A DNA stretch of 50,425 nt from Chromobacterium sinusclupearum (GCF_002902845.1 NZ_PPTF01000073.1:394673-445097), one strand, 5' to 3'. Shown: positions 17,555-26,533, counted from the stretch's first letter. Program-made: numbers and translations. The notes: generated by a model not told the origin, from the sequence alone.

Positions 17555-19000
17555 TCAATTGCGGTCAGCCTTGCGTTCCTCCTTGGCCAGCGGCGCCACT
17601 TCGCGCAGTCTGGCTTCTATCATGGAGCGCAGATAGAAATCATCGCCCTTGGCCTTGCTGGCCAGCTGATACTGCTCCATCGCCGCGTTGTAACGCTGTT
17701 CGTAATAGAAAGCATTGCCCAGCGCGGCGTGGTAGCGCAGCGGATCTTTGTCGGCGTACAGCTTGGCCTCGCGCCGGTACAGCGCCGGATCGTCGCGCTT
17801 GCTGTCCAGCAACGGGCGCAGCAGCGCCTGCGCGGTTTTGCGGTCGCCGCTGTCCAGCGCCACATCCAGCTGCGCCAGCTGCAGGGCCGCATTGCGCGGG
17901 AAGGCTTCCAGGCCAGCGCGCGCCGCCTTGGCCGCCGCGGCCCAATCGTCGCCATCACGGGCGATCTCCACTTCCAAGCCGTACAGCATCGGGTTATCCG
18001 GCAGCTTGGCGCGGGCCTTGGCCAGCGCCTCGCGCGCGCCGGCGCGGTCGTGCTGCTGCAGCTTGGCGCGCGCCAGGCCATACCAGTTGGCGCCTTCGCT
18101 CAGGTACAGCCCGCGGCTCAGCGTGCTGTTGTAATACGCCACCGCCTCCTCCGGCGTCATGGTCAGGTTGCGCAGCTTCTCGCGCACCAGCAGGTAGTCG
18201 GTGCTGTCGGCGCGCATCCGCACCGGGTAATCCAGCGCGCGGTTCTGCGCCTCGCTGATCCGCTCCACCGTCACCGGGTGGGTGCGCAGGAAGGCGTAGG
18301 CGGTGCTGTCGGAATAACGGCTGGCCTGCTCCAGGCGCTGGAAAAACGAGGCCATATTACGCACGTCGTAGCCGGCGTTGCTCATGTACTGCATGCCGAT
18401 GCGGTCGGCCTCGCGCTCGGCATCGCGCGAGAACGCCAGCTGGCGCGCAATCGACAAGCCCATGCCGGCCGACACCGCGCCTATCGCGCCCTCGCCGCTG
18501 CCGGCCTTGGCCGCCAGCGCGGCGGCGACGATGGTGCCCAATAGCAGCAAGGGGTTGGTGGCGCTGTTGGCGGCCTGCATCCGCGCGATATGGCGCTGGG
18601 CGACGTGAGCGGTTTCATGGCCAAGCACGCCGGCCAGCTCGCCTTCGCTCTGCGTGGCCAGGATCAGGCCGATATTGACCCCCACATAGCCGCCGGGCAT
18701 CGCGAAAGCGTTGATGCCGGTATCGGCGACGCAGAAATAAGTGAAGCGCACGCCTTGCAGCGACACCGAGGCGGACAGCCGCCCGCCGATGTCGTTCAGA
18801 TAGCTGTTGATTTCCGGGTCGTCCAGCACGTCGCCGGCCTCGCGCATCGCGCGCAGGGCATTGCGGCCAATGCGCGACTCGTCAGACAGAGAGAGGGAGG
18901 CATCGGAGACTTCGCCCAGATCGGGCAGATCGGCGCGGACGGACAGCGGCTGCGCCAGGGTCGAGGCCAGCAGCGCGCACAACAGACGACGTTTCATCAT
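17555..19000 (-). CDS. bepA: Periplasmic M48-family metalloprotease with TPR repeats (BepA/YfgC-like)
   Basis: About 481 residues. A signal peptide (MMKRRLLCALLASTLAQPLSVRA) precedes an M48 peptidase domain with HETAH (H128, E129, H132) and the downstream glutamate in READRIGMQYM as third zinc ligand. The C-terminal 200 residues are helical, with repeated Ala/Leu-rich TPR-like pairs. BepA degrades stalled outer-membrane proteins and aids LptD assembly in E. coli; the same role is inferred here. The start could be either of two adjacent ATGs (19000 or 18997); AGGGTCC lies just upstream. It is upstream of and codirectional with aceE, 296 bp away. Confidence 0.88.
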   Translation of the reverse strand: MMKRRLLCALLASTLAQPLSVRADLPDLGEVSDASLSLSDESRIGRNALRAMREAGDVLDDPEINSYLNDIGGRLSASVSLQGVRFTYFCVADTGINAFAMPGGYVGVNIGLILATQSEGELAGVLGHETAHVAQRHIARMQAANSATNPLLLLGTIVAAALAAKAGSGEGAIGAVSAGMGLSIARQLAFSRDAEREADRIGMQYMSNAGYDVRNMASFFQRLEQASRYSDSTAYAFLRTHPVTVERISEAQNRALDYPVRMRADSTDYLLVREKLRNLTMTPEEAVAYYNSTLSRGLYLSEGANWYGLARAKLQQHDRAGAREALAKARAKLPDNPMLYGLEVEIARDGDDWAAAAKAARAGLEAFPRNAALQLAQLDVALDSGDRKTAQALLRPLLDSKRDDPALYRREAKLYADKDPLRYHAALGNAFYYEQRYNAAMEQYQLASKAKGDDFYLRSMIEARLREVAPLAKEERKADRN

Positions 19001-19138
19001 GGACCCTATGATAGCCGGGAAGCCATGAAAGTTGCATTGGACAAGTTGTGCGCATTGCTAAACATTTGTTGTTCGCCGCTATTCATGACGACAGGATTCC
19101 GGCTAGACTCGATTCGTCCTCACTGCCTGCCTACCGCC

Positions 19139-20125
19139 ATGACCCTGCTGCCCGCCGCGCCGCCGCGCCTGATCGATGCCCCCGGCCGCCCCGCTTTCGG
19201 CGTCTATCAAGGCATAGTCGACGATCTGAGCTGGCAGGCGCTGGCCCTGACGCCCCGGCAACGGCTGACCCGCCCGCTGCACCACAAACGCTGGCAATAC
19301 GCCGCGCTGGCGCATGCCGACTTTTTCATCGGCTTCGCCATCGTCGATGTCGGCTGGAACGGCACCGCCTTCGCCTATCTGTTTGACCGCCGCCGGTGCC
19401 AGGTCATCGCCGCCGCCAGCGCCAACGGCCTGCCCGGCCTCGGCGCGCAGGTGAACGACCGCGTGTTCGGCCATGCCCGCTTCCATCTGCCCGGCCACGA
19501 CTTCCGTTTCCAGCGCGACGGCGACGCGCTGCGGTTGAGCCTAAGCAGCCGCAAACTGACGCTGGAAGCCGTTGTCGACTTGAGCGCCGCGCCGCCGGTG
19601 CTGGCCGCCATCGCGCCGGCCAACTATCTGGCGCACAGCACGCACAAGAGCGGCGGCCTGCCGGTGAGCGGCGAGGCGCGCTGCGCCGGCGGCCGCTTCG
19701 ACCTGGCGGGGGCGGTGGCCTCGCTGGACTACTCCAACGGCCTGCTGGCGCGCGAGACGCGCTGGCGCTGGGCCAGCGCCCACGGCAGAGACATCGGCTT
19801 CAATCTGCAGCAGGGCTTCATGGCCGATGCCGAAAACGCCGTGTGGCTGAATGGCAAACTCTTCCGCGTAGGCGCCGCTTCGTTCGATTACCAGCCAAAC
19901 GATCCGCTGGCGCCGTGGCGCGTCGCCAGCGCGGACGGCCGGGTCGATCTGCTGTTCACGCCGGAAGGCGCGCGGCGCGAAGACAAGAACCTGCTCATCG
20001 CCGCCAGCCGCTACGTGCAGCCGATAGGCCGTTTCAACGGCACGCTGATCGACCCGGACAGCGGCGAGCGCCACGCGGTGCGGGAGCTGGTCGGCGTGAC
20101 CGAGGATCATTTATCGCGCTGGTAA
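19139..20125 (+). CDS. DUF2804 family protein
   Basis: 328 residues from the ATG at 19139; an in-frame ATG at 19085 would add 18 residues, and neither has a clear ribosome site. The sequence fits DUF2804 as I recall it: an N-terminal segment FGVYQGIVDDLSWQALA followed by KRWQYAALAHADFFIGFAIVDVGWNGTAFAYLFDR, then a beta-rich middle and the C-terminal WASAHGRDIGFNLQQGF and NAVWLNGKL stretches. The fold is probably a beta-sandwich resembling lipid- or terpene-modifying proteins, but no activity is established. It is followed 25 bp later by a membrane protein and is divergent from bepA. Confidence 0.75.
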   Translation: MTLLPAAPPRLIDAPGRPAFGVYQGIVDDLSWQALALTPRQRLTRPLHHKRWQYAALAHADFFIGFAIVDVGWNGTAFAYLFDRRRCQVIAAASANGLPGLGAQVNDRVFGHARFHLPGHDFRFQRDGDALRLSLSSRKLTLEAVVDLSAAPPVLAAIAPANYLAHSTHKSGGLPVSGEARCAGGRFDLAGAVASLDYSNGLLARETRWRWASAHGRDIGFNLQQGFMADAENAVWLNGKLFRVGAASFDYQPNDPLAPWRVASADGRVDLLFTPEGARREDKNLLIAASRYVQPIGRFNGTLIDPDSGERHAVRELVGVTEDHLSRW

Positions 20126-20150
20126 GGCGCGACTCATCGCGGGGCAAGAC

Positions 20151-20909
20151 ATGCTGTTGCTGTTGAAATTATTGTTGGTGCCGGCCTTGATCTGGCTGAT
20201 CAGCCTGGCGGCGAAGAAATGGGGGCCGGGCGTGGCCGGCGCGCTGGCGGGCTTCCCGGTGATCACCGGTTCCATCCTATTCATCCTGAGCCTGGAGCAT
20301 GACGCGGCATTCGTGCGCGAAGCGTCGCTGGCGGCCGCGCTGGGCACCAGCGCCAATCTGGTGTTCGGCATCGCGTATAGCTGGGCGGCTCGAAACCAAT
20401 CATGGCCGCTCAGCTTGCTGGCCGGCTTGGCGGCTTACGCGCTGGCGGTGGCATTGAGCCACTGGGCGCAGCCGTCCGGTTGGCAATGCGCCGCTTTCGG
20501 CCTGCTTTTTCTGCCGCTGGCGGACAAGTGCTTTCCCGCGCCGCCCAATACGCCTGATCGACCGCCGCGCAACGCCGGCATGGCGGCCCGCATGCTGGCC
20601 GGCGCCGCCCTGGTGCTTGCCATCACCAGCCTGTCATCCCGATTAGGCCCTAGCCTCAGCGGCCTGTTGGCGGTGTTTCCGGTGCTGGGTTCGGTGCTGG
20701 CGGTGTTCAGCCACGTCAGCGCCGGCCCCGCCGTCACCATTCGGCTACTGCGCGGCATGATCCGCGGCTTTTACGCCTTTGTCGCGTTCTGCATCATCCT
20801 CGCCCTGGCCTTGAACGCGCTGCCTACACCCTTGGCCTTCGGCAGCGCGCTGGCCTTGGCGGTGCTGGTGCAAATCGTATTGATGTGGCTGGGACGCCAT
20901 CGCCATTAA
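20151..20909 (+). CDS. Integral membrane protein of unknown function
   Basis: 252 residues, about seven to eight hydrophobic helices. Two copies of a similar motif appear: GPGVAGALAGFPVITGSILFILSLEH near residues 25-50 and GPSLSGLLAVFPVLGSVLAVFSH near 165-187, which suggests an internal duplication with the two halves related. No family can be named with confidence. GGGGCAAGAC precedes the ATG. The 25-bp spacing after the DUF2804 gene argues for cotranscription. Confidence 0.7.
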   Translation: MLLLLKLLLVPALIWLISLAAKKWGPGVAGALAGFPVITGSILFILSLEHDAAFVREASLAAALGTSANLVFGIAYSWAARNQSWPLSLLAGLAAYALAVALSHWAQPSGWQCAAFGLLFLPLADKCFPAPPNTPDRPPRNAGMAARMLAGAALVLAITSLSSRLGPSLSGLLAVFPVLGSVLAVFSHVSAGPAVTIRLLRGMIRGFYAFVAFCIILALALNALPTPLAFGSALALAVLVQIVLMWLGRHRH

Positions 20910-20910
20910 A

Positions 20911-20944
20911 AGAAAACGCCCCGCGGCAGGCGCCTGCGGGGCGG
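20911..20944 (-). terminator. Terminator, mainly for satP
   Basis: The stem CGCCCCGC (20917-20924) with GCGGGGCG (20936-20943), enclosing a GCAGGCGCCTGC self-dyad. On the minus strand it is followed by TTTTCTTTTAATGG, a fair U-run. It lies in the 56-bp convergent gap and could also stop the plus-strand membrane-protein transcript. Confidence 0.8.
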
Positions 20945-20965
20945 TTCGAAACCGGCGGACTGAAA

Positions 20966-21526
20966 TCAGCGCGCGCCGATGGGCAGCACGGTGCGGCCGT
21001 GCTGTTCGTTCAGCACGGTAGCCATCGCCAGATAGATGGCGCTGGCGCCGCAGACGATGCCTTCGAAGCCGGCGATCATGCCGATCACGGCGCTGCCGGT
21101 GAAGTCGCGCGCCGCCAGCAGGAAAAACAGCACGGTCAAAGAGGCGAACACGAACTGCTTCACGCGCGGGTAGTGGACCGTGCCCAGCAGCATGAACAGC
21201 GTGAACACGCCCCACAGCAACAGATACCAGGCCATGTAGCCTTCCGGCGTGGCATCGGCCAGGCCCATCTTGGGCAGCACCAGCAGCACAACCAGGCTCA
21301 GCCAGAACAGGCCGTAAGACAGGAAGGCGGTCACGCCGAAAGTATTGCCGCGGCGGAATTCCATGATGCCGGCAATGATCTGCGCCACGCCGCCATAGCA
21401 CAGGCCCATCGCCAGGATCATCGCGCTGATCGGATAAAAGCCGGCGTTATGGATATTCAAAAGAATGGTGGTCATGCCGAAGCCCATCAGGCCCAGCGGG
21501 GCCGGGTTGGCCAGTTTTTCGTTCAC
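20966..21526 (-). CDS. satP: Acetate/succinate transporter, GPR1/FUN34/YaaH family
   Basis: About 186 residues with six transmembrane helices. The family signature [14 protein letters not shown] is at the N-terminus (residues 6-19) and [31 protein letters not shown] follow. The product takes up acetate and succinate across the inner membrane. I prefer GTG at 21526 (reading [10 protein letters not shown]) because GGAG lies 8 bases upstream; a TTG seven codons earlier is the only longer option. The gene is monocistronic, with its own terminator. Confidence 0.9.
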   Translation of the reverse strand: MNEKLANPAPLGLMGFGMTTILLNIHNAGFYPISAMILAMGLCYGGVAQIIAGIMEFRRGNTFGVTAFLSYGLFWLSLVVLLVLPKMGLADATPEGYMAWYLLLWGVFTLFMLLGTVHYPRVKQFVFASLTVLFFLLAARDFTGSAVIGMIAGFEGIVCGASAIYLAMATVLNEQHGRTVLPIGAR

Positions 21527-21786
21527 AAAGCGCTCCAGAATAAGCAAGCATTAATATTTAAGGAGGCGCGATTCTAGGCAAGCCCACCGGCTACGGCAAG
21601 GAGATTCATCAAACTCTGTATAATTAGAGTGCCTCCGCCAGCCATCGCATGGTCCCGCCCCCGAACAGACCCGCCCGCTGCGAATTTCTGTCCCGACTTT
21701 GCCGACTGGTGATAGCATGCCGCCCGAAATGGAGTAAAAGCACCAGGGCGTATTGACCTTTATTTTCCCTGAAGCAGGGCGGGAGA

Positions 21787-22425
21787 ATGAACGTGAATAC
21801 GTCCCGTACACGTCATCCGCACAGGAATATAGACCGCATGGACCGACTGAATACCCTGCTCGAACACAACCGCGCTTTCGTGGAAAGCCGCGAGTACGAG
21901 CAATACAAAACCGACAAGTTTCCCGGCAAAGGCCTGGCCATCCTGGCCTGCATGGATGCCCGCCTAGTGGAGCTGCTGCCCAAGGCCATGGGCCTGAAAA
22001 ACGGCGACGCCAAACTGATCAAGAACGCCGGCGCGCTGATTACCCACCCATGGGGCTCGGTGATGCGCAGCCTGGTGGTCGCCGTATACCAGCTGCGGGC
22101 CGAAGAAATCTGCGTGGTGGCGCACCGCGACTGCGGCATGCGCGCCATCGATCCGAACACCATCCTGGCCAGCGCCCAGGAGCGCGGCATCAGCGAAGAC
22201 ACCATCGCCACGCTGCGCGCGGCCGGCATCGACCTAGACACCTGGCTCAAGGGCTTCGACAACGTATCCGACAGCGTGCGCCATTCGGTACAGACCATAC
22301 GCAACCACCCGCTGATGCCCAAGGACGTCCCGGTGCATGGCATGGTGATCCACCCATCCACCGGCCGGCTGGAAGTCATCGTCAATGGTTACGGCGATGG
22401 CGAAGAGGCTGCGCCCGCCGCATGA
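21787..22425 (+). CDS. Beta-class carbonic anhydrase
   Basis: 212 residues. The zinc-site motifs of beta carbonic anhydrases are present: CMDAR (C55, D57, R59 catalytic dyad) and HRDC (H113, C116). Other conserved stretches are LIKNAGALI and SLVVAVYQLRAEEICVVAHRDCGM, typical of the clade with an L-KNAG turn. It hydrates CO2 to bicarbonate in the cytoplasm. The start may be the ATG at 21787, where the GGGAGA is very close, or 21838 (MDRLNTLL), leaving 195 residues. It overlaps nadD by four bases (ATGA). Confidence 0.92.
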   Translation: MNVNTSRTRHPHRNIDRMDRLNTLLEHNRAFVESREYEQYKTDKFPGKGLAILACMDARLVELLPKAMGLKNGDAKLIKNAGALITHPWGSVMRSLVVAVYQLRAEEICVVAHRDCGMRAIDPNTILASAQERGISEDTIATLRAAGIDLDTWLKGFDNVSDSVRHSVQTIRNHPLMPKDVPVHGMVIHPSTGRLEVIVNGYGDGEEAAPAA

Positions 22426-23060
22426 ATCCGCGCATCGGGGTCTTCGGCGGCACGTTCGACCCCATCCACCATGCCCATCTGCGCATGGCGCGGGCCTTCG
22501 CCGCGGAATTGCAGCTCGATGAAGTCCGGCTGATCCCGGCCGGACAGCCCTACCACCGCGACAGCGGCCCCCATGCCAGCCCGGCCGAGCGATTGGAAAT
22601 GGTGCGCCTCGCCATCGCCGGCGAGCCCGCGCTGCGCGCCGACGACCGCGAAATCCGCCGCCCGCGCGCCGCCTATACCGTGGAAACCCTGCGCGAACTG
22701 CGCGCCGAACTCGGCCCTGCCGCCGAGCTATGGTTCCTGATCGGCGGCGACTCGCTGGCCCAGCTGTCCAGTTGGAAGGCGTGGCGCGAGCTGTTCACCC
22801 TGGCCAACCTGGCCGTCGCCCTGCGTCCCGGCTTCGATCCGGACCACCTGCCGTCGCCAGTGCTGGACGAGTGGCGGGCTCGGCAAGTCCATGATTTTTC
22901 AAATCGAACAGCTTCCGGTACAATCCGGCCCCTGGCCCTGCCGCCGCTCGATCTGTCCGCCACCCGCCTGAGGGCGATGCTGGCCGCGGACGAAGCGGTG
23001 GACGGCCTGATTGACCCCGCCGTGCTGGCCTACATCCGCCGGCAGGGGCTATACCGGTAA
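22422..23060 (+). CDS. nadD: Nicotinate-nucleotide adenylyltransferase
   Basis: 212 residues. The nucleotidyltransferase signature GVFGGTFDPIHHAHL is at residues 6-20, with its HxxH ATP-binding histidines. The C-terminal SATRLRAMLAADEAVDGLIDPAVLAYIRRQGLY carries the ISSTxIR-like (here SATRLR) second nucleotide motif. It converts nicotinate mononucleotide to deamido-NAD in NAD synthesis. Its ATG overlaps the carbonic anhydrase stop (ATGA), so the two are translationally coupled. rsfS and rlmH follow, the common bacterial order. Confidence 0.95.
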   Translation: MNPRIGVFGGTFDPIHHAHLRMARAFAAELQLDEVRLIPAGQPYHRDSGPHASPAERLEMVRLAIAGEPALRADDREIRRPRAAYTVETLRELRAELGPAAELWFLIGGDSLAQLSSWKAWRELFTLANLAVALRPGFDPDHLPSPVLDEWRARQVHDFSNRTASGTIRPLALPPLDLSATRLRAMLAADEAVDGLIDPAVLAYIRRQGLYR

Positions 23061-23136
23061 GGCGCCGCCCTACCCGCTCTTTTTGGTACCTCTTGCCGGC
23101 CTGTGCCTGCTAAGTACCGGCACAGGAAAAGGACTT

Positions 23137-23505
23137 ATGGAAATTCAAGAAATCAGCAAACTGGCTATCGAAGCCCTGGAAGACATCAAGGGCAAGGACA
23201 TCATCGAGCTGGATACCAGCAAACTCACCTCGCTGTTCCAGCGCATGATCGTCGCCACCGGCGATTCCAACCGCCAGGTGAAGGCGCTGGCCAACAGCGT
23301 GCAAGTGAAACTGAAGGAAGCCGGCGTGGACATCGTCGGCAGCGAAGGCCACGAAAGCGGCGAATGGGTGCTGGTGGACGCCGGCGACGTGGTGGTGCAT
23401 GTGATGCTGCCCGCCGTGCGCGACTACTACGACATCGAAGCGCTGTGGGGCGGCCAGAAGCCCAGCTTCGCCGTCGGCGCGGCCAAGCCGTGGTCTGCCG
23501 TCTAA
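23137..23505 (+). CDS. rsfS: Ribosomal silencing factor RsfS
   Basis: 122 residues, within the normal length range. It has the family stretches DIKGKDIIELDTSKLTSLFQRMIVATGDSNRQVKALA and SEGHESGEWVLVDAGDVVVHVMLPAVRDYYDIEALWG. RsfS binds ribosomal protein uL14 and blocks joining of the subunits when nutrients are low. AGGAAAAGGA lies 7-17 bases before the ATG. Gaps to nadD (76 bp) and rlmH (62 bp) are short, consistent with one transcript. Confidence 0.95.
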   Translation: MEIQEISKLAIEALEDIKGKDIIELDTSKLTSLFQRMIVATGDSNRQVKALANSVQVKLKEAGVDIVGSEGHESGEWVLVDAGDVVVHVMLPAVRDYYDIEALWGGQKPSFAVGAAKPWSAV

Positions 23506-23567
23506 GCTGACCCTCCGGGCGGGCATCATGCCCGCCCTTGTTTCCCCTTCCGCACAAGCCCTTCCCG

Positions 23568-24038
23568 ATGAAAATCACCATACTCGCCGTCGGCACCAAG
23601 ATGCCGCGCTGGGTCGATGAAGCCTATTCCGACTACGCCAAGCGCTTCGGCCGCGACATCACGCTGGAATTGAAAGAGATCAAGCCGGAGAAACGCGGCG
23701 GCGGCGTCACCGCCGAAAAAGGCATCGCCGCCGAACACGAGCGGCTGATGGCCGCCATCCCGCCGCGCGCGCGGTTGGTGGTGATGGACGAGCGCGGCAA
23801 GAACTGGACCTCAGTCAAGCTGGCGGAGGGCCTGAAGGAATGGATGGCTGGCGGCGACGACGTGGTGTTCGTCATCGGCGGCGCCGACGGCCTATCGACC
23901 GAACTGAAACAGCGCGCCGACGTGCTGCTGCAATTGTCCGCCATGACCCTGCCGCACGGCATGGTGCGGGTGATGCTGGCCGAACAGATCTACCGCGCCT
24001 ACTCCATACTCAACAACCATCCGTATCACCGCGAGTAG
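23568..24038 (+). CDS. rlmH: 23S rRNA pseudouridine1915 N3-methyltransferase RlmH
   Basis: 156 residues, typical of RlmH. The protein starts MKITILAVGTKMPRWVDEAY and ends with the SPOUT-knot segment HGMVRVMLAEQIYRAYSILNNHPYHRE, with the C-terminal YHRE tail; FVIGGADGLS provides the S-adenosylmethionine loop. It methylates pseudouridine 1915 in helix 69 of 23S rRNA. It is the last gene of the carbonic anhydrase-nadD-rsfS-rlmH run and is convergent with the MFS gene (26-bp gap, no terminator obvious). Confidence 0.96.
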   Translation: MKITILAVGTKMPRWVDEAYSDYAKRFGRDITLELKEIKPEKRGGGVTAEKGIAAEHERLMAAIPPRARLVVMDERGKNWTSVKLAEGLKEWMAGGDDVVFVIGGADGLSTELKQRADVLLQLSAMTLPHGMVRVMLAEQIYRAYSILNNHPYHRE

Positions 24039-24064
24039 CCCACCCTGCTTGCAGCTTGCCGTCG

Positions 24065-25348
24065 TCAGGCGCGTCCCGGCGCGGCGATGGCACGCCAGCG
24101 ACCAATACGCAACACCAGCACCGCGGCAACCAGGCACAAGCCGCCGGAAATCATCGTCGCCACCGTATAGCTGCCCAGGCTGTTGCGCAGCATGCCGGCA
24201 CCCAGCGCGGCGAAGGCCGCACCCAGTTGGTGGCCCGCGACGATCCAGCCAAACACCACCGGCGCCTGCTCGCTGCCGAATACCCCGGTAGTCAGCTTCA
24301 CCGTGGGCGGCACCGTCGCCACCCAGTCCAGGCCGTAAAACATGGTGAACAAGGGCAGGCCGTAAAAATATTCCAGGCCGAAGGCCTGCGGCAGATACAG
24401 CAATGCCAAGCCGCGCAGCCCGTAGTAAAAGAACAGCAAGGCTTGCGGCGCGAAACGGTCGGACAACCAGCCGGACAGCGTGGTGCCGAGCAAGTCGAAC
24501 ATGCCCATCGCCGCCAGCAAACTGGCGCCGCGTACCGGCGTCAGGCCGTAGTCGCCGCACATGGCGATGAAGTGGGTGCCGATATAGCCGTTAGTGCTGG
24601 CGCCGCACACAAAGAAGCTGGCGAACAGCAGCCAGAAATCGCCGGAACGGCTGGCCGTATGCAGCGCGCCGAAGGCAATGCGGATGGGATTGTGATGCGT
24701 CGCGGCAGGCGGCGGCGTGTTGTCCGGCTCGCCCAGCGGCCTCAGCCCTATGCTGCTCGGCCGTTCCGGCAATAGCCACCACACCAGCGGGAATACGCAG
24801 ACAATGCAGCCGGCAATCAGCCAGATGGTGCCGCGCCAGCCGTGCTCGCCAGTCAACCACGCCATCAGCGGCAGAAACACCAGCTGCCCCGTGGCGGAGC
24901 TGGCGGTCAGCAAACCCATCGCCAGTCCGCGATGCTGGACAAACCAGCGATTGACCACTGAGGCGCCCAGCGTCATCGCCGTAGCGCCGGTAGCGCAGCC
25001 GACCATCAGCCCCCATAACAGCTGCAGCTGCCAGTTGCTGCGCATCTGGCTGGACAAGGCCACGCTGACTGCCAGCAACGCCAGCGCGCTGAGCACGGTG
25101 CGACGCAAGCCGAAGCGCAGCATTGCCGCCGCCGCAAACGGCCCCATCAGGCCGAACAGCGCCAAATTGATGGCCAGCGCCGAGGAAATCATCGAGCGGC
25201 TCCAGCCGAACTCCCGCTCCAGCGGGACCATCATCACGCTGGGCGCGGCGCGGATGGCCGCGGTGATCAGCATCACCAGAAAGGTGACGGCAATGACGAT
25301 CCAGGCATAGTGGAAGCGTCCTCGGGCCCAACCGCTCAAACCGGCCAT
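24065..25348 (-). CDS. MFS transporter, monocarboxylate/oxalate-formate antiporter-like
   Basis: 427 residues with 12 predicted helices. The N-terminus HYAWIVIAVTFLVMLITAAIRAAPSVMMVPLEREFGWSRSMIS and the motif GLMVGCATGATAMTLGASVVNRWFVQHRGLAMGLLTASSATGQLVFLPLMAWL (helices 4-5) resemble the oxalate:formate antiporter and monocarboxylate porter group, where WFxxRRGLAMGI is common. It probably moves small organic acids. AAAGGGGGATGC precedes the ATG at 25348. It is codirectional with the LysR gene upstream, but the 170-bp gap leaves it unclear whether they share a transcript. Confidence 0.88.
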   Translation of the reverse strand: MAGLSGWARGRFHYAWIVIAVTFLVMLITAAIRAAPSVMMVPLEREFGWSRSMISSALAINLALFGLMGPFAAAAMLRFGLRRTVLSALALLAVSVALSSQMRSNWQLQLLWGLMVGCATGATAMTLGASVVNRWFVQHRGLAMGLLTASSATGQLVFLPLMAWLTGEHGWRGTIWLIAGCIVCVFPLVWWLLPERPSSIGLRPLGEPDNTPPPAATHHNPIRIAFGALHTASRSGDFWLLFASFFVCGASTNGYIGTHFIAMCGDYGLTPVRGASLLAAMGMFDLLGTTLSGWLSDRFAPQALLFFYYGLRGLALLYLPQAFGLEYFYGLPLFTMFYGLDWVATVPPTVKLTTGVFGSEQAPVVFGWIVAGHQLGAAFAALGAGMLRNSLGSYTVATMISGGLCLVAAVLVLRIGRWRAIAAPGRA

Positions 25349-25518
25349 GCATCCCCCTTTGTCTCGCGTCCGACGACTATCCTGGTTCTGCCTCTCGTCG
25401 GACGCTTAACTGATTTTCTTAATCGCTTTAAGACTAGCAAGCCAGATGGAGCCTGGTTCTGAGATTTTCCATCAAAGGCGAACGCCAACTTATCCACAAA
25501 GAAAGGACAAACCAAAAC

Positions 25519-26397
25519 TTATGCACAGACTGATGCAGCCTGCTGCCGCATGAAGTCCAGAAACACCGCCAGCCTGGCCGAAACTCCGCGCGAGGATGGC
25601 CACAATAATCGCAAGGGCGCCCTTTCTCCCTCCTCGCTGCGCAGGAGCGGCAGCAAGCTGCCGGCATCCAGCTCGCGGCGGATGGAAACGTCCGGCAGAC
25701 AAGCAATGCCTTGCCCTTGCAGAACAAACTCCAGCCGCGCATGCACGCTATTGCACACCAGCGCGCGCGGCAGATCCTCATCGACCAAGGGCCAGCTTTC
25801 CAGTTTGCCGCTATTGGGCGAGCGGTAGTGGATCAGCCGATGTTGCGCCAACTGCTCGGGATGAGCAGGGCAGCCATAGCGCGCCAGGTAGCTCGGCGCG
25901 GCCACGATCAACCGGCGAAACCCCGGCAGTAGCAGGCTGCGCAACTTGCCGTCGTCCTCCTCGCCAACCCGGATCGCCGCATCGAAGCCCTCCTCGATCA
26001 GGTCGACATTGCGCTCGCTGTAATCCAGCTCCAACGCGATATCGGGGTAGCGCAGCTGGAACGCCGCCAGAGGCTCGATCAGCACGCCGCCGATAGGCGG
26101 CAGGCTGAGCCGCAATACGCCTCCCGGCAGGCGGCTGGCGCGCTCCAGCTCCGCGCGCATCGCTTCAGCCTCGGCCAGCATGCTCCGGCCGCGGCGCAAT
26201 ACCGTTTCTCCTTCCGCAGTCAGGGCCAGCGCGCGAGTGCTGCGCTGCAATAAGCGCATGCCCATTTCCCCTTCCAAGCGGCTGATGCGCTTACCCACCG
26301 CGGACGCGGAAACCCCCAGCAGCCTTCCCGCGCCGACAAAGCTGCCTTGCTCCGCCACCGCGATGAAAACCGATAAATCACTCAATGAAGCCAACAC
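25519..26397 (-). CDS. LysR-family transcriptional regulator
   Basis: 292 residues from GTG at 26397. AGGAGG lies 6 bases upstream, which decides the start; a longer frame upstream has no such site. The HTH domain reads LSDLSVFIAVAEQGSFVGAGRLLGVSASAVGKRISRLEGEMGMRLLQRSTRALALTAEG. The effector domain (about residues 88-290) starts GGVLRLSLPPIGG. It resembles the CrgA/DmlR subgroup. It is divergent from an MFS exporter with a 136-bp gap that contains a near-perfect 17-bp dyad, so regulation of that exporter is likely. Confidence 0.92.
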   Translation of the reverse strand: MLASLSDLSVFIAVAEQGSFVGAGRLLGVSASAVGKRISRLEGEMGMRLLQRSTRALALTAEGETVLRRGRSMLAEAEAMRAELERASRLPGGVLRLSLPPIGGVLIEPLAAFQLRYPDIALELDYSERNVDLIEEGFDAAIRVGEEDDGKLRSLLLPGFRRLIVAAPSYLARYGCPAHPEQLAQHRLIHYRSPNSGKLESWPLVDEDLPRALVCNSVHARLEFVLQGQGIACLPDVSIRRELDAGSLLPLLRSEEGERAPLRLLWPSSRGVSARLAVFLDFMRQQAASVCA

Positions 26398-26447
26398 CGC
26401 GTCCTCCTTTCCATTGCGGGCAGTGTAGCGCCATTCATGACAAATGG

Positions 26448-26464
26448 CTCCGGACAGTCTGGAG
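26448..26464. promoter_or_regulatory. Candidate LysR operator in the LysR/MFS gap
   Basis: CTCCGGAC-A-GTCTGGAG is a 17-bp dyad with one mismatch, 51 bp from the LysR start codon and 70 bp from the MFS start codon. LysR proteins commonly bind imperfect dyads in such gaps. No strong -10 or -35 pair could be tied to it by eye. Confidence 0.4.
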
Positions 26465-26533
26465 GGCTGGCCACCTGTTTCCTGCGTCATGCGGTGTTTA
26501 GGCTAGCGCATCCCATCATTGATAGGACTCGCC

